Assembly: GCF_003573695.1 (NCBI RefSeq)
Contig: NC_039361.1
Location: 93,620,643 to 93,684,642 of the forward strand
From: Papaver somniferum
Lineage: Eukaryota; Streptophyta; Magnoliopsida; Ranunculales; Papaveraceae
Reading direction: 5' to 3'
Length of the DNA stretch: 64,000 nucleotides
The translations under genes and the position numbers were made by a program. Numbering within the stretch: position 1 is the stretch's first letter; the number at the start of each line of letters is the position of its first letter. This document shows positions 59,956 through 64,000 of the stretch, one piece after another. Under the pieces are notes generated by a model. The model was not told the origin of the DNA. It searched no databases and was given only the letters and a program-made list of their open reading frames with translations.

Positions 59956-62900
59956 TGTAGCACTAGTATCTGCTAGCCAGAAGGATTCGTTAAAGTCAAC
60001 TGAAAGTAAATTAATTCTTTATAATGAATGATACTAATAAAAAAATGCCCTACAATAATGAAGATTATCTTAAGATGTTTCCTAAAAACCATAAAAACGC
60101 TAAAGAGCCCTGAAAGAGCTCTGAGAAACTCTAAAAAGCTCAGGAAAACTCCAATAAGCTTTGAAAAGCTTAAAATTAATAATACTCCGTAGCAATGGGA
60201 TCTACAAGCTAGGATATTCGTAAAATAATGATAATAACAAATCCCTACAATAGTGAAGATCAACTTTGAATGTTCTCTAAAAAGCCTTGAAAACTCTAAA
60301 AAATCCTGAAAACTCTAAAAAGCCCTAAAATAACTAAAGAGCTCTGAAATATAAAGAGCTCTGAAAAACTCTAAAAAGCTCAGGAAGATTCCAAAAAGCT
60401 TTAAAAGGCTTAAATTTAATAATACTCCGTATGACTGGGATCTACAAGCTAGGAGATTCGTTAAAGAATGATAATAACAAATCCCTACAATAGTGAAGAT
60501 CAACTTTGAATGTTCTCTAAAAAGCCTTGAAAACTCTAAAAAATCCTGAAAACTCTAAAAAGCCCTAAAATATCTAAAGAGCTCTGAAAAATCTAAAGAG
60601 CTCTGAAAAACTCTAAAAAACTCTAAGAAAGTTTTAAGTTAATTATATTTCGTAGCACTAGTATCTACTAGACATGGGATTCATTAAATACAACTAAAAG
60701 TAACTTAATTCTTTATAATGAATGATACTAACAAAATTCCCTACAATAATGAAGATTATCTTGGGATGTTTTTTTTAAAAACCCTAAAGACACTAAAGAG
60801 CCCTGAAAGAGCTCTGAGAAATTCTAAAACGCTCAAGAAGACTCCAAAAATCTTAAATTTAATAATACTCTGTAGTACTGGGATCTACAAGCTAGGAGAT
60901 TCGATAAAGAATGATAATAGCAAATCCCTACAATAGTGAAGATCAACTTTGAATGTTATCTAAAAAGCCTTGAAAACTCTAAAAAACCCTGAAAACTGTA
61001 AAAAGCCCTAAAATATCTAAAGAGATCTGAAAAATCTAAATAGATCTGAAAAACTCTAAAAAGCTTTGAAAAAGCTTTAAGTTAATTATATTTTGTAGCA
61101 CTAGTATCTGCTAGCCAGAAGGATTCGTTAAAGTCAACTGAAAGTAAATTAATTCTTTATAATGAATGATACTAATAAAAAAATGCCCTACAATAATGAA
61201 GATTATCTTAAGATGTTTCCTAAAAACCCTAAAAACGCTAAAGAGCCCTGAAAGAGCTCTGAGAAACTCTAAAAAGCTCAGGAAAACTCCAATAAGCTTT
61301 GAAAAGCTTAAAATTAATAATACTCCGTAGCACTGGGATCTACAAGCTAGGATATTCGTAAAATATTGATAATAACAAATCCCTACAATAGTGAAGATCA
61401 ACTTTGAATCTCTAAAAAGCCTTGAAAACTTTAAAAAATCCTGAAAACTCTAAAAAGCCCTAAAATAACTAAAGAGCTCTGAAAAACTCTAAAAAGCTCA
61501 GGGAGACTCCAAAAAGCTTTAAAAGGCTTAAATTTAATAATACTCCGTATGACTGGGATCTACAAGCTAGGAGATTCGTTAAAGAATGATAATAACAAAT
61601 CCCTACAATAGTGAAGATCAACTTTGAATGTTCTCTAAAAAGCCTTGAAAACTCAAAAAAATCCTGAAAACTCTAAAAAGCCCTAAAATATCTAAAGAGC
61701 TCTGAAAAATCTAAAGAGCTCTGAAAAACTCTAAAAAGCTCTAAGAAAGTTTTAAGTTAATTATATTTCGTAGCACTAGTATGTACTAGACAGAGGATTC
61801 ATTAAATCCAACTAAAAGTAACTTAATTCTTTATAATGAATGATACTAACAAAATTCCCTACAATAATGAAGATTATCTTGGGATGTTTTTTTAAAAACC
61901 CTAAAGTCACTAAAGATCCCAGAAAGAGCTCTGAGAAATTCTAAAAAGCTCAAGAAGACTCCAAAAAGCTTAAATTTAATAATACTCTGTAGTACTGGGA
62001 TCTACAAGCTAGGAGATTCGATAAAGAATGATAATAGCAAATCCCTACAATAGTGAAGATCAACTTTGAATGTTATCTAAGAAGCCTTGAAAACTCTAAA
62101 AAACCCTGAAAACTGTAAAAAGCCCTAAAATATCTAAAGAGATCAGAAAAATCTAAATAGATCTGAAAAAATCTAAAAAGCTCTGAAAAAGCTTTAAGTT
62201 AATTATATTTTGTAGCACTAGTATCTGCTAGCCAGAAGGATTCGTTAAAGTCAACTGAAAGTAACTTAATTCTTTATAATGAATGATACTAACAAAATTC
62301 CCTACAATAATGAAGATTATCTTAAGATGTTTCCTAAAAAGAGCCCTGAAAGAGCTCTGAGAAACTCTAAAAAGCTCAGGAAAACTCCAATAAGCTTTGA
62401 AAAGCTTAAAATTAATAATACTCCGTAGCACTGGGATCTACAAGCTAGGATACTCGTTAAATAATGATAATAACAAATCCCTACAATAGTGAAGATCAAC
62501 CTTGAATGTTCTCTAAAAAGCCTTGAAAACTCTAAAAAATCCTGAAAACTCTAAAAAGCCCTAAAATATCTAAAGAGCTCTGAAAAATCTAAAGAGCTCT
62601 GAAAAACTCTAAAAAGCTCAGGAAGACTCCAAAAAGCTTTAAAAGGCTTAAATTTAATAATACTCCGTAGCACTGGGATCTACAAGCTAGGAGATTCGTT
62701 AAAGAATGATAATAACAAATCCCTACAATAGTGAAGATCAACTTTGAATGTTCTCTAAAAAGCCTTGAAAACTCTAAAAAAATCCTGAAAACTCTAAAAA
62801 GCCCTAAAATATCTAAAGAGCTCTGAAAAACTCTAAAAAGCTCTAAGAAAGTTTTAAGTTAATTATGTTTCGTAGCACTAGTATCTACTAGACAGGGGAT

Positions 62901-63312
62901 TCGTTAAATCCAACTAAAAGTAAATTAATTCTTTATAATGAACGATACTAACTAAATTCCCTACAATAATGAAGATTATCTTGGGATGTTTTTTTAAAAA
63001 CCCTAAAGACACTAAAGAGCCCTGAAAGAGCTCTGAGAAATACTAAAAAGCTCAAGAAAACTCCAAAAAGCTTAAATTTAATAATACTCTTTAGTACTGG
63101 GATCTACAAGCTAAGAGATTCGATAAACAATGATAATAGCAAATCACTACAATAGTGAAGATCAACTTTGAATGTTCTCTAGAAAGCCTTGAAAACTCAA
63201 AAAAAACCTGAAAACTCTAAAATGCCCTAAAATATCTAAAGAGCTCTGAAAAATCTAAAGAGCTCAGAAAAACTCTAAAAATCTCTGAAAAGGCTTTAAG
63301 TTATTTATATTT
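59956..63312 (+). repeat. HOR of about 1.12 kb built from five half-units (A-B-B-A-B), three copies
   Basis: Copies are 59956-61093 (1138 bp), 61094-62210 (1117 bp) and 62211-63312 (1102 bp). Each begins with TTTTGTAGCACTAGTATCTG and CTAGCCAGAAGG. Each has an A and a B half, then an A-half tail (CCAAAAAGCTTTAAAAGGCT) leading into a second B half. An ordinary unit marked ACTAGACA and CTTGGGATG follows. The second B half opens with CCGTATGACTGGG in the first two copies and CCGTAGCACTGGG in the third. The unit at 59297-59955 also has the extra B half and may be the precursor. Confidence 0.83.
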
Positions 63313-64000
63313 CGTAGCACTAGTATCTTCTAGCCAGGGGATTCGTTAAAGCCAACTGAAAGTAACTTAATTATAATGAATGATACTAACAAAATTCTCT
63401 ACAATAATGAAGATTATCTTTGAAAGTTTCCTAAAAACCCTAAAAACTAAAGAGCCCTGAAAAAGCCCTGAGAAACTCTAAAAAGCTCAAGAAGACTACA
63501 AAAAGCTTTGAAAAGCTTAAATTTAATAATACTCTATAGTACTGGGATCTACAAGCTAGGAGATTCGATAAAGAATGATAATAGCAAATCCCTACAATAG
63601 TGAAGATCAACTTTGAATGTTCTCTAAAAAGCCTTGAAACTCTAAAAAACCCTGAAAACTCTAAAAAGCCCTAAAATATCAAAAGAGCTCCAAAAATATA
63701 TAAAAATCTCTGAAAAAGCTTTAAGTTAATTATATTTCGTAGCACTAGTATCTTCTAGCCAGGGGATTCGTTAAAGCCGACTGAAAGTAACTTAATTCTT
63801 TATACAGAATGATACTAACAAAATTCTCTACAATAATGAAGATTATATTTGAATATTTCCTAAAAACCCTAAAACTAAAGAGCTCTGGGAAACTCTAAAA
63901 AGCTCAAGAAGACTCCAAAAATCTTTGAAAATCTTAAATTTAATAATACTATGTAGTACTGGGATCTACAAGCTAGGAGATTCGATAAAGAATGATAATA

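Larger units (their letters stand above)
55733..64000 (+). repeat. Satellite array, third block
   Basis: Continuation of the same head-to-tail array after the LINE, about 18 units. Up to about 59296 the units are ordinary dimers of 410-455 bp. From 59297 several units carry an extra half-unit. The last units (from 63313) are ordinary again and the array runs off the window end. Confidence 0.95.

Overview
The window is about 80% satellite DNA from a plant nuclear genome. One AT-rich tandem repeat with a unit of about 450 bp fills roughly 51 kb in three stretches (1-30809, 42877-55164, 55733-64000), always in the same orientation. The plant assignment rests on the two mobile elements: an Athila-type Ty3/gypsy retrotransposon whose primer-binding site resembles the plant tRNA-Asp type, and a plant-type LINE with an RNase H domain. 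I cannot name the species and do not recognise the satellite as a described family. No host gene, rRNA, tRNA or CRISPR is visible.

The ~450-bp satellite unit is itself an old dimer of two diverged halves (A about 228 bp, B about 223 bp), each opening with a CGTAGCACT-like box. Both halves carry A-tracts about every 10 bp and telomere-like CCCTAAA heptamers. From 1 to about 17760 the units form a highly homogenised higher-order repeat (HOR): 11 units, 4808 bp, with two complete copies (2602-7409, 10065-14872), two internally shortened copies (947-2601, 7410-10064) and partial copies at both ends. From 17761 to 30809 the units are diverged, with only small local duplications.

From about 30811 to 42866 the array is broken by a minus-strand Athila-type element. 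Reading down the minus strand, it has a 5' LTR (41515-39910), PBS, leader, gag, protease, RT-RNase H-integrase, a 3' untranslated region without an env ORF, polypurine tract and 3' LTR (32409-30811). The RT-RNase H-integrase frame is open for 889 codons with all catalytic residues, but gag and protease carry one nonsense codon and two frameshifts, and a further TAG separates protease from RT. Upstream of the 5' LTR lies the 3' end of a second copy (pol tail, 3' UTR, PPT; 42866-41516), so the locus reads internal-LTR-internal-LTR. It has no clean target-site duplication. Its outer junction contains a 14-bp templated filler, which points to recombination and end joining rather than one simple insertion.

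Satellite resumes at about 42877 with several very young local duplications (3 units of 1337 bp; 2 identical units of 440 bp). At 55165-55732 sits a 568-bp, 5'-truncated LINE with poly(A), a perfect 14-bp target-site duplication and an internal inversion, the structure expected from twin priming. Beyond it, 59956-63312 carries another HOR of about 1.12 kb made of an odd number of half-units (A-B-B-A-B).

The whole fits a centromeric or pericentromeric satellite block colonised by retroelements. That location is an inference, not something the sequence proves.
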